Shown here: positions 31,104 through 39,200 of the stretch, one piece after another
Layout of the letters: each line of letters starts with the position of its first letter
How positions within the stretch are numbered: position 1 is the first letter of the stretch
From: Saprospiraceae bacterium
GTDB lineage: Bacteria; Bacteroidota; Bacteroidia; Chitinophagales; Saprospiraceae
DNA: 64,000 nt
Direction of reading: 5' to 3'
NCBI GenBank assembly: GCA_019638385.1
Contig: JAHBTW010000010.1
Span: 1 to 64,000 of the forward strand
Position numbers and translations under genes: made by a program
Notes under the pieces: model-generated
The model's database searches: none
Seen by the model: the letters and a program-made list of their open reading frames with translations, nothing else
Told to the model about the DNA's origin: nothing

Positions 31104-31856
31104 ATGAAAAGTCCCATTATATACATCGTAGAGGATGATCCGATTATCGGGGCGGACCTCATGCATCGGTTGCAAGACCTGGGCTATGCCGTTGCAGGCC
31201 CGTTTGCATCGGGAGAAGAAGCGGTGGATAAGATGGCTGAGTTGTTGCCCGATCTGGTGTTGATGGACATACAGTTGGAGGGCGCCTGGGACGGCATTGA
31301 AACGGCGCAAAGGATGTCGGAAATCCGGAATATGCCGGTCATATTTCTGACGGCCAACTCCGACGACGCCAATTTCAATCGGGCCAAAGCAGCTCATCCG
31401 ACGGCATTTTTGTCGAAGCCGTTTAAAGCGCGCGATTTGAAACACGCCGTCGAACTGGCGTTGAATCAACCTGCTAAAAATACGCCGGCGGCGGCAGAAG
31501 CAAAACAAGACGCAGCGGAAGAGAGTGTGTATGTGCTCAAGGACCGGCTGTTTGTGAAAGTGAAAGACCGTATGGTGCGCCTGCTGTTGAAGGATATTCT
31601 CTGGATAGAGGCAGATGATTACTGCTGTCGGGCGGTGACTGTCGACAAAGAGTTTTTCATCAATCAAACGTTGGGTAAATTTTCTGAACTGTTATCTGAA
31701 ATACCGGAGTTTATGAGAGTGCATCGCTCTTATGTGGTCAATTTGAAGCATGTGGAAGAAATTGGCGACTTGCATTTATACATCGGCAAAAAACAAATTC
31801 CGATAGGCCGGACACTAAAAGAGGAATTGCTGAAACGCATTCAGAAAATATCGTGA
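31104..31856 (+). CDS. LytTR-family response regulator
   Basis: 250 aa from the ATG at 31104 (MKSPIIYIVEDDP). An upstream ATG at 31080 adds eight residues before the conserved beta-1 strand and is less likely. Receiver domain, residues 4-120: acidic pocket E10-D11-D12, phospho-acceptor D55 (VLMDI), T83 and K105 (SKPF). An Ala-rich linker at about 124-140 is followed by a LytTR DNA-binding domain (about 145-245) with ILWIEADDYC, FMRVHRSYVVNL and IPIGRTLKEEL. It is probably a transcription regulator controlled by the histidine kinase that starts 4 nt after its stop. Targets are unknown; the neighbouring surface operon is a candidate. Confidence 0.93.
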   Translation: MKSPIIYIVEDDPIIGADLMHRLQDLGYAVAGPFASGEEAVDKMAELLPDLVLMDIQLEGAWDGIETAQRMSEIRNMPVIFLTANSDDANFNRAKAAHPTAFLSKPFKARDLKHAVELALNQPAKNTPAAAEAKQDAAEESVYVLKDRLFVKVKDRMVRLLLKDILWIEADDYCCRAVTVDKEFFINQTLGKFSELLSEIPEFMRVHRSYVVNLKHVEEIGDLHLYIGKKQIPIGRTLKEELLKRIQKIS

Positions 31857-31860
31857 AGCC

Positions 31861-33744
31861 ATGCGAACGTTGAGATTTATTGCATTTTTATTGTGGTGGT
31901 GGCCGCTGTGCGGAACGGCTCAGGGGCCGGCTCTCGACGAACGGGCTGCACGCGCAGAGAACCTTCCGAATGACACGGCTAAGGTCCGGCAGCTTTTTGA
32001 ACTGGCCCAGGAGTACAATCTCAACGATATGCAGACCGGGCATCGCTACTTTCAAAAAGCATACGCGGTGGCCAAAGCACTGAAAGCCGCCGATTGGTAC
32101 CCCGATATAGAACTCGCTATCGGGCGGGGAAAGGCCAATCTCAACTACCCCGACTCGGCGCTTTATTACTTTAATCTGGCGACGGAAGGTTACCAAAAAC
32201 AAAACCGGCCGGCAGATGTAGCCAATGTTTACACCAAATACAGGTGGGTGTATAATTACCTCGGCGAATTAGAAAAGGCCAACGAATACACCTTTAAGGC
32301 ATTGGAGGTGTATGAACAGTTGGACGACGAAGAGCGCATCGCACAGGCTTACTATTACATTGCCGACAACCTCTACCATCAGACCAAATGGCAGGAAGCG
32401 CTCCAATATGCCCTCAAGGCTTATGCCATACAGAAGAAAAGAAAATTGCAGGAAGACTGCGGCGCTACCCTGCAGATGCTCGGAGACATATCGCTGCAAT
32501 TGCAAAACTACGAGCAGGCGCTGGCCTACCATGAGGAGGGGCTGGCCATTCGGCGACAATTGCCATCACAGATTGATATCGGCATGTCGCTCAATAGCAA
32601 GGGGAATCTATTCAAATTCATGAAACGCTACCCCGAAGCGCTCCTCGATTATCTGGAGGCATTGAAAATTGCCCGCGCATCGGGTTTTTCAGATTTTGAA
32701 CTAGCGTGCATGCACAACATCGGCCATGTTTACAATCTATTGGGAGATTATGATAAAGCCCTGCCCTATCTGCTAATACAGTATAACCTGTACGGCAAGA
32801 CCCAAAAAAGAGAACGCGTGGTTGAAAGCATGATGCTGCTGGCCGAAGCTTACGCCGGTATCGGCCGGCACGACTCTGCTTATTATTTCCAAAAACTGCA
32901 TACAGGTCTTCGCGACAGCATCCTCAATGAGAGCAATATCCTTCAGATGTCGGAGTTGCAAACAAAATACGAAACAGCACAGCGAGAGGCCAAAATAGCC
33001 GTTCAGAACGCACAACTCAAGCGGGCCGATACCCGGTTTTGGGCTGTAGTCATCGGCTTGGGGGCAGCGCTTCTTTTGGGCGGGGCCTTGTATCGCCTGA
33101 CGCTGCAACTCCGCAAGCACAATCGCGAGAAAGAGTTTTTAGTCAAAGAAATTCACCATCGGGTGAAGAACAATTTGCAGGTGCTTTCCAGCCTGCTCTA
33201 CCTGCAATCGCGCCACATCAAAGACGACGCTGCACTCGACGCCGTGCGCGAAGGACAAAGCCGGGTGGAAGCTATGGGCCTCATTCATCAAAAGCTCTAC
33301 ATGGGCGACAACCTCGCCGCAGTGGAAATGCGCGACTACCTCTACCAACTCGGCGACTCGCTGCTCAATTCTTTCGGGGTAGAAAATGGTCGGGTCAAAA
33401 TCATTTACCATGTAGAACCGATGCACCTCGATGTGGATACGGCCATTCCACTGGGGCTTATCATCAATGAACTGGTAACCAACTCGCTGAAATACGCCTT
33501 CCCCGACAATCGGGCCGGGATAATTGAAATTTCGCTCCGGAGAAATGATGCAGGAAAACTGCATCTCAACGTAACCGACAACGGCACAGGTGCTGCCGCT
33601 ACCGCGTTCATGGAAGGAGGCACTTCCTTTGGGTCAAGTTTGGTAGAGATTCTGAGTAAAAAATTGGGCGGCGCCCCACAAATCCTAACAACTGCGGAGG
33701 GGTATGCCACGAACATAGAATTCTCCAATTTCAAACTCGCATAA
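31861..33744 (+). CDS. TPR-containing membrane histidine kinase (HisKA_2)
   Basis: 627 aa. Signal peptide or anchor at the N-terminus (LRFIAFLLWWWPLCGTAQG). About six TPR-like helix pairs in the presumed periplasmic part (about residues 60-350; for example EEALQ-type KWQEALQYALKAYAIQKK). One transmembrane helix at about 393-413 (FWAVVIGLGAALLLGGAL), then an H-box EIHHRVKNNLQVLSSLLYL with candidate phospho-His at 432/433. The ATPase domain has N-box IINELVTNSLKYAF (about 534) and DNGTGAAA (about 573). HisKA_2 kinases with TPR sensors are common in Bacteroidota beside LytTR regulators. The 4-nt gap to the regulator supports a cognate pair. Confidence 0.92.
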   Translation: MRTLRFIAFLLWWWPLCGTAQGPALDERAARAENLPNDTAKVRQLFELAQEYNLNDMQTGHRYFQKAYAVAKALKAADWYPDIELAIGRGKANLNYPDSALYYFNLATEGYQKQNRPADVANVYTKYRWVYNYLGELEKANEYTFKALEVYEQLDDEERIAQAYYYIADNLYHQTKWQEALQYALKAYAIQKKRKLQEDCGATLQMLGDISLQLQNYEQALAYHEEGLAIRRQLPSQIDIGMSLNSKGNLFKFMKRYPEALLDYLEALKIARASGFSDFELACMHNIGHVYNLLGDYDKALPYLLIQYNLYGKTQKRERVVESMMLLAEAYAGIGRHDSAYYFQKLHTGLRDSILNESNILQMSELQTKYETAQREAKIAVQNAQLKRADTRFWAVVIGLGAALLLGGALYRLTLQLRKHNREKEFLVKEIHHRVKNNLQVLSSLLYLQSRHIKDDAALDAVREGQSRVEAMGLIHQKLYMGDNLAAVEMRDYLYQLGDSLLNSFGVENGRVKIIYHVEPMHLDVDTAIPLGLIINELVTNSLKYAFPDNRAGIIEISLRRNDAGKLHLNVTDNGTGAAATAFMEGGTSFGSSLVEILSKKLGGAPQILTTAEGYATNIEFSNFKLA

Positions 33745-33842
33745 ACCCCGATTCCTCCAAATAGAAAATCGCATTCGTTTTGGGGATTCATCTCCAAAGC
33801 CGGGCATTTCTTTACCTTAAATCACTTACAATCAAATTACTA

Positions 33843-34205
33843 ATGAAATATCATACCATTTTACTGTACGAAGACGAGCCGGTGGTCACACTCCATTTGC
33901 AACACGAATTGGAGGCCGGCGGGCACAAGGTATTGTTTGCATCCGACCGGCAGGAGGTGATGTCGTTGTGTATGAAATACCTGCCCGAATTTGCCATTGT
34001 CAATTTTCGGGAAACGTGCTCCGGCGACGGCATGGAACTGGCCAAAACACTCCGGGTGCGTTTTTTTATGCGTGTGTTGCTCATTACCGGCGCCCGCCCG
34101 CAAGACCTGGAGGAATCACCCGATCACTACGCGGGACAACTTGTTTTGCACAAACCCTGTACGACGCTCCAATTGCGTCAGGCGATTGCCGGGTTTCTTT
34201 CATAA
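33843..34205 (+). CDS. Receiver-like protein lacking the phospho-acceptor Asp
   Basis: 120 aa from the ATG at 33843 (MKYHTILLYEDEP). An ATG at 33780 would add 21 residues without receiver character. It has the CheY-like pattern: acidic pocket E10-D11, T82 in LLITGA, K104 in VLHKP, and the final helix LRQAIAGFL. The position of the phosphorylated Asp is N54 (FAIVNFRE). It therefore probably cannot be phosphorylated in the usual way and may act as a pseudo-receiver. It lies 98 nt after the histidine kinase and has no output domain. Confidence 0.8.
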   Translation: MKYHTILLYEDEPVVTLHLQHELEAGGHKVLFASDRQEVMSLCMKYLPEFAIVNFRETCSGDGMELAKTLRVRFFMRVLLITGARPQDLEESPDHYAGQLVLHKPCTTLQLRQAIAGFLS

Positions 34206-34292
34206 AGGTTCGTGTTATATCATCTGTGAGTAGATTTTTTATGGTCAGAAAATATTGCCTGAGTAACTTGTTTCATTAGTAATAAAAGTTTT

Positions 34293-34325
34293 TTTGTTTT
34301 TATGTCCGAATTGTTTCTACTTTTG
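34293..34325 (+). promoter_or_regulatory. Bacteroidota-type promoter for the 34343 gene
   Basis: TTTG ending at 34296, a 21-nt spacer, then TACTTTTG at 34318-34325, 17 nt before the ATG. The match to TTTG-N19-21-TAnnTTTG is good, though the upstream DNA is T-rich. Confidence 0.6.
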
Positions 34326-34342
34326 AAACAAAAAAGAGCGCC

Positions 34343-35038
34343 ATGAAGAAGCAGGCCACTCAACGGATGTACAATGTGCCCGACGCCGACTTGTATGTAC
34401 AGTGCATGGAGCACATCCGGTATGCTCACCGCGACATTGAGTTTTTTCACCAATACGGCTACGACATAGAGCGGCTCAAAGGCTTCGGAGCTTTGTGCCA
34501 GAAATTCAATGCCATGCCCGACGACGATGAAATGGTGGGCGATCAGATGCTGATGACGGAAAAGAAAAACGATGCAGCGGAACGGCTCAAAACGGCCATT
34601 CGCAGCCTGATGACCCGCGTGGAAATGAAATATAACAACCGCAGCGGGCGCTACCGCAAGTTCGGCACAGCCAAAATGGGCGACATGACCGACCCTCAAT
34701 TGCTTTTCTGTGGTCGGCGGGTAGCGCGGGTAGCGCGACAACAAATTGATTTCCTGGAAGATGTGGGCATGAACGAAACCATCATACAGCGCGTGCTCGA
34801 TGCCTGCCGCGATTTTGAAACCGCCCTGAACATTCAGCAGGACCGCATTGCCGACCGCGACATCGCCGTGGAAAACCGCACCGAGCAGGGCAACAAAATG
34901 TATCAGGAGTTGGTGGTGTTGTGCAATATCGGAAAAGACATCTGGGCGGAAAAAGACCCTGTCAAATATGAGCAGTATTGTCTTTACGAAAGCAACAACG
35001 ACCAAAAATTAGCCCGGAAGGAACGGGAAAATGCCTGA
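34343..35038 (+). CDS. Unrecognised helical protein
   Basis: 231 aa, cytoplasmic by appearance (no signal peptide or membrane segment). It is strongly charged and predicted mostly helical. Segments include HIRYAHRDIEFFHQYGYDIE, AERLKTAIRSLMTRVEMKYN, a patch with RSGRYRKFGTAKMGDMTDPQ, and a C-terminal ENRTEQGNKMYQELVVLCNI. I cannot assign a family. The length and even charge pattern resemble conserved hypothetical proteins of Saprospiria. A near-consensus promoter precedes it and fbp follows with its own promoter, so it is probably monocistronic. Confidence 0.75.
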   Translation: MKKQATQRMYNVPDADLYVQCMEHIRYAHRDIEFFHQYGYDIERLKGFGALCQKFNAMPDDDEMVGDQMLMTEKKNDAAERLKTAIRSLMTRVEMKYNNRSGRYRKFGTAKMGDMTDPQLLFCGRRVARVARQQIDFLEDVGMNETIIQRVLDACRDFETALNIQQDRIADRDIAVENRTEQGNKMYQELVVLCNIGKDIWAEKDPVKYEQYCLYESNNDQKLARKERENA

Positions 35039-35087
35039 TCGGCAAACGCGTAAAAGCACACGCAGCCCCGATCGCTGTAAATTCCGC

Positions 35088-35117
35088 TTGGCAATATCAA
35101 ATCTCGCCTTAACTTTG
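35088..35117 (+). promoter_or_regulatory. Bacteroidota-type promoter for fbp
   Basis: TTG at 35088-35090, a 19-nt spacer, then TAACTTTG at 35110-35117, 25 nt before the ATG at 35143. Both boxes and the spacing match the consensus. Confidence 0.65.
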
Positions 35118-35142
35118 GTCGGTACCTGACCAAATACAACTT

Positions 35143-36177
35143 ATGAATCGAATAGTAACCTTGGACGAATTCATCATTCGTCGCCAAATGGACTTTCCCT
35201 TTGCCTCCGGCGAACTCACGGGCCTGCTGCGCGACATCGGCGTGGCGGCCAAAATCGTGAACCGGGAAGTCAACAAAGCCGGGCTGATCAATATTCTGGG
35301 CGTGGCGGGCACTGAAAATTCATCTGGAGAAACCGTACAGAAATTGGACCTCTACGCCAACGACAAACTCATTGAGTGCCTCAAAAACAGCGGCGAGTGT
35401 TGCGGTGTGGCTTCCGAAGAATTTGAAGATTTTATTCCCATCCCCGGCATCAGTTCCAAAACCTCCAAATATGTAGTGGTTTTTGACCCTTTAGACGGTT
35501 CGTCCAACATTGATGTCAATGTGTCCGTCGGCACCATTTTCGGCATTTACCGTCGGGTAAGCGATCCCGAAGGCCCCTGTGCCTTAGAGGATTTTCTGCA
35601 ATCGGGCACGGGATTGGTGGCCGCCGGGTACGTCCTGTACGGCACCTCTACCCTATTGGTGTATTCCACCGGCCGCGGCGTCAACGGTTTTACGCTCGAT
35701 CCCTCCATCGGAGAGTTCTGCCTGTCGCACCGCGATATTCAGATACCCAACCGAGGCAACTACTATTCCGTCAATCAGGGCTATTATTTAAAATTTGATT
35801 TAGAAATGCGTCGGTACATTGACCACTGCTCCGACATGAACTTGCAACTACGCTATATCGGCTCTATGGTATCGGATGTACACCGCATTTTGTTTCAGGG
35901 CGGCATCTTTTTATACCCCACTACCCGGAAATATCCGCAGGGCAAATTGCGCCTGGTGTATGAGTGTAATCCTTTGGCGTTCATTGTAGAACAAGCCGGC
36001 GGGAAGGCTATTACCACTCAATTGGAACGCATATTGGAGTTGCCGGTCAAGCACTTGCACGAGCGCGTGACCATCGCCATCGGTTCGCCGGAAATGATAG
36101 ACGAGATGAAAGAATTTGTGGAGCGGTACAGCGCGGCGCCCACTTTCAAACACGCAGAATTGAAGGGTGCAGGGTAG
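35143..36177 (+). CDS. fbp: Fructose-1,6-bisphosphatase, class I
   Basis: Hydrolyses fructose-1,6-bisphosphate to fructose-6-phosphate in gluconeogenesis; cytoplasmic and Mg-dependent. 344 aa, usual length. The metal and substrate motifs are present: KLDLYANDK, VASEEFEDF, DPLDGSSNIDVNVSVGTIFG, the sugar-phosphate segment YIGSMVSDVHRILFQGG, and GKLRLVYECNPLAFIVEQAG with GGKAI. No allosteric insert is obvious. It has its own promoter and is followed by another promoter and the 1705-aa surface protein. Confidence 0.96.
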   Translation: MNRIVTLDEFIIRRQMDFPFASGELTGLLRDIGVAAKIVNREVNKAGLINILGVAGTENSSGETVQKLDLYANDKLIECLKNSGECCGVASEEFEDFIPIPGISSKTSKYVVVFDPLDGSSNIDVNVSVGTIFGIYRRVSDPEGPCALEDFLQSGTGLVAAGYVLYGTSTLLVYSTGRGVNGFTLDPSIGEFCLSHRDIQIPNRGNYYSVNQGYYLKFDLEMRRYIDHCSDMNLQLRYIGSMVSDVHRILFQGGIFLYPTTRKYPQGKLRLVYECNPLAFIVEQAGGKAITTQLERILELPVKHLHERVTIAIGSPEMIDEMKEFVERYSAAPTFKHAELKGAG

Positions 36178-36205
36178 TTCAGCCGACAGTCCCTGCCTTC
36201 CTGAA

Positions 36206-36235
36206 TTTGCAAATTTCAAATAATGTTTAACTTTG
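36206..36235 (+). promoter_or_regulatory. Bacteroidota-type promoter for the 36258 gene
   Basis: TTTG at 36206-36209, an 18-nt spacer, then TAACTTTG at 36228-36235, 22 nt before the ATG. The -7 box is identical to that of fbp. Confidence 0.65.
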
Positions 36236-36257
36236 GTCTTTCCAAATCGAACACGCA

Positions 36258-39200
36258 ATGAAGTTATTCCTACCATTCTTTATTTTATTGGCCTTTACAG
36301 GCAATTTTTTCGCTCAGGCGCCGGTCAATGACAACTGCAACGGGTTGATTGATCTGGGGATTTTGCCTGCTTGTCCTTCCACTATTTATACTAATGTAGA
36401 TGCTACGGCCAGTAATATAGGCTTCGGCAACAATCCATCGTGTTTTAACGGCGGCGCCGCCCAACGCGACGTTTGGTTCTCTTTCACCACCAGCGACACC
36501 CTGTTCGACATCACCATCAGCCTGACGGGCGTGTTGAACGGCCCCAATGCCGATGCCATCGGAAACCCTGAAATCGCGCTTTATCGGGGCGATTGCCAAT
36601 TCGACGGGCTGGCCGAAATCGCCTGCATTTCCTCTCCCAACGGCAGTACGCAAGTGGTGTTGGACGTGCTCGGTCTCACACCGGATGTCACTTATTATCT
36701 TCGCATCAATGACTATTCGCCTACGGCCTCGCCCAACTCCGGTGACTTCATTCTGTGCATAACCGAATTTGTACCCGCGTTCAACATGGGCGATGCACCC
36801 GGCACTACTTCCTGCTTCGGCACCTTGTACGACTCCGGCGGTCCGACCGGAAACTATCAAAATAACGAAAACCTCACCTTCACGATATGCCCGGCCGATT
36901 TCCATCAGTGTATTGAAATATCGGTGCTGGACTATAACACTGAAAACAACCTCGACCGGCTCAACGTATTTAACGGCAACACCACGACTTCGCCATTAAT
37001 TGGCGTCATAACCGGGATTAACCCTGTGACCCAACCCTTTGTGATACAGGCTGCCACAAGCGGCTGCGTCACGCTCCAGTTTATTTCTGATATTTCGGTG
37101 GTCAATTCGGGGTTCGAACTTACCTGGACCTGTTCACCATTGGAATGCGACGGCTCGTCTTTCGACAACCCGGTGGTCATCAACAGCTTGCCTTTTTCTC
37201 AAACCGGCGTAACCACCTGCACCGACGCCTCCAACATCAACACCTCTCCCTGCGGCAACGATGCCTTCCTCAACGGCCCCGAAGTAGTGTATGTATATGA
37301 TTCGCCCGGCGGATTGTGCGCCGGCATTCAGGTGACGGGCGCCAACCCAGGAACCGGCGTGTTGGTACTCAACGGCCCTCCCAACGATCCCAACACCATT
37401 TGTGTAGCCGTAAACGCGAACGGTACCATCAACTCTGCCGACTTCCGCACCCCCGGCTTATACTACATCATAGTGGCCGACGGCAACGGATGTACACCTT
37501 ATAATATAACAATCACGCCGACGGAGTGCGAATTGCCCGCCGGGTTGGTCAATGCGCTGTGTAACCCGCTCAACGGTTGTATTGAAGAAGGAGGAGTACC
37601 TTCCATTTTCAATTTCCAAGACGGGTTTCAGGATATTGATCTCGTGCAGGGTGTCAATCAGGGCTGCTGGCTCGGCGTAGGCGCACAAGCCGACTTCTAT
37701 TGGTTCACCATTCAGGCCCAAGCCGACGGGCCGTTTGGTTTCATTCTCGCCGGCGCAGGTCCGCCCTCCGACATTGACTTCAACGTGTGGGGGCCGTTTA
37801 CCCAAGAGCAAGTATGTGAAACGCCGGGCGTGGTCATCAGCACAGTTTCCAATAGCCAGCCGATCCGCTCTTCCTGGACCGGCGGCAACCAGTCCACCGG
37901 CATGGCCGACATTCACCCTGTAACCGGCATTACCGTGACCGATGCGTACGATTGCGGCAGCCCGGCCACTCCCGGCGCCGGCGGCGACCGTTTTGTGCGC
38001 ACTATCCCTGCCTTAGAAGGACAGGTCTTTGTGGTGTTGGTCAACGACTTCGGCAATTTGATCGGGCAGGAAGGGATATCGGTTGACTGGTCACCTTCCA
38101 ACCCGGAGGTACTTGCGCCCCTCCCACCCGTTGTTGCAGTGGCCGATACTACGATTTGTTTGGGCGCGTCAGTGCAGTTGTCGGTGACCAGCGCCGTGGC
38201 CAATGTCACCTGGACGGACCCCGACGGCACGCTGTCGTGTACCAACTGCCCCAACCCGATCGCTACGCCCAATGCTACCACCACCTACACGGCGCTTATT
38301 GATGCGGTTTGTTATGATGAGACTATACCGGTGAAAATAACCGTGTTTGATGTGCAAGCCGGCCCAGACGTAACGGTGTGCCTCAATGAAGTAATTCAAA
38401 TTGTAGCCGGTACCGAATACGACAATGCCGTGTATAATTGGACGGCGCCGGCAGGGATAACCCTTTCCTGTACCGATTGCCCCGATCCGCTGGTACAGGC
38501 TGATGCGCCGGGAACCTTTCCGTTGACCGTACAATTGCTCAATCCCAATTGTGTTCTGGAAGACGTAATGCTGCTGACGGTATTGCCGCAGGCTGCGCCA
38601 CAGTTCACCGTAAGTGATGATTTGGAAATATGCGTCGGCGAAACCGTCAATCTCGGCGGGCCGGCCACGCCGGGGGTGGTTTACAGTTGGAGCTCCGTCC
38701 CCGGCGGCTTTGCTTCCGGGGAGGCCAACCCCTCCGCCAGCCCCACACAAACGACTACTTATTTCCTTTCGGCCACCAATGCAGAGTGCCCGCTGTCTTC
38801 TTTTGACAGTGTGACAGTAAGCGTGTTTCTACTGCCGGAATTAATAGTAGCCACCGATACCGCTGTGTGCCAGGGTTCTACCATTCTATTGGGGAGCACT
38901 AACACAGAGGCAGATGTTATTTATACCTGGACCGGCCCAGATGAAATTACCGATCCTTCCGATCCCAATTCAACCGCATCACCGCAAAGCGACGGCACCT
39001 ATACGCTCAATGCCGTGCGGGGCGCCTGTGAGGTGGAAGCATCCTTTGATGTCATCATCACACCCATTGACATTCAGATACTCAATCCGGATACGGTGCG
39101 AATCTGTCAGGGGGAAGTGATTGACTTGCAAGTGACCATTACGCCCTCCGATTCACAAGCTGTCTGGACGCCCAACTTCGGCTTGTCGTCCAACATAGGC

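Noticed and set aside
33741..33842. Promoter for the pseudo-receiver gene
   Set aside because: A TACCTTAA word and a TTTTG are present, but the -7 match is poor and the spacing is about 30 nt.
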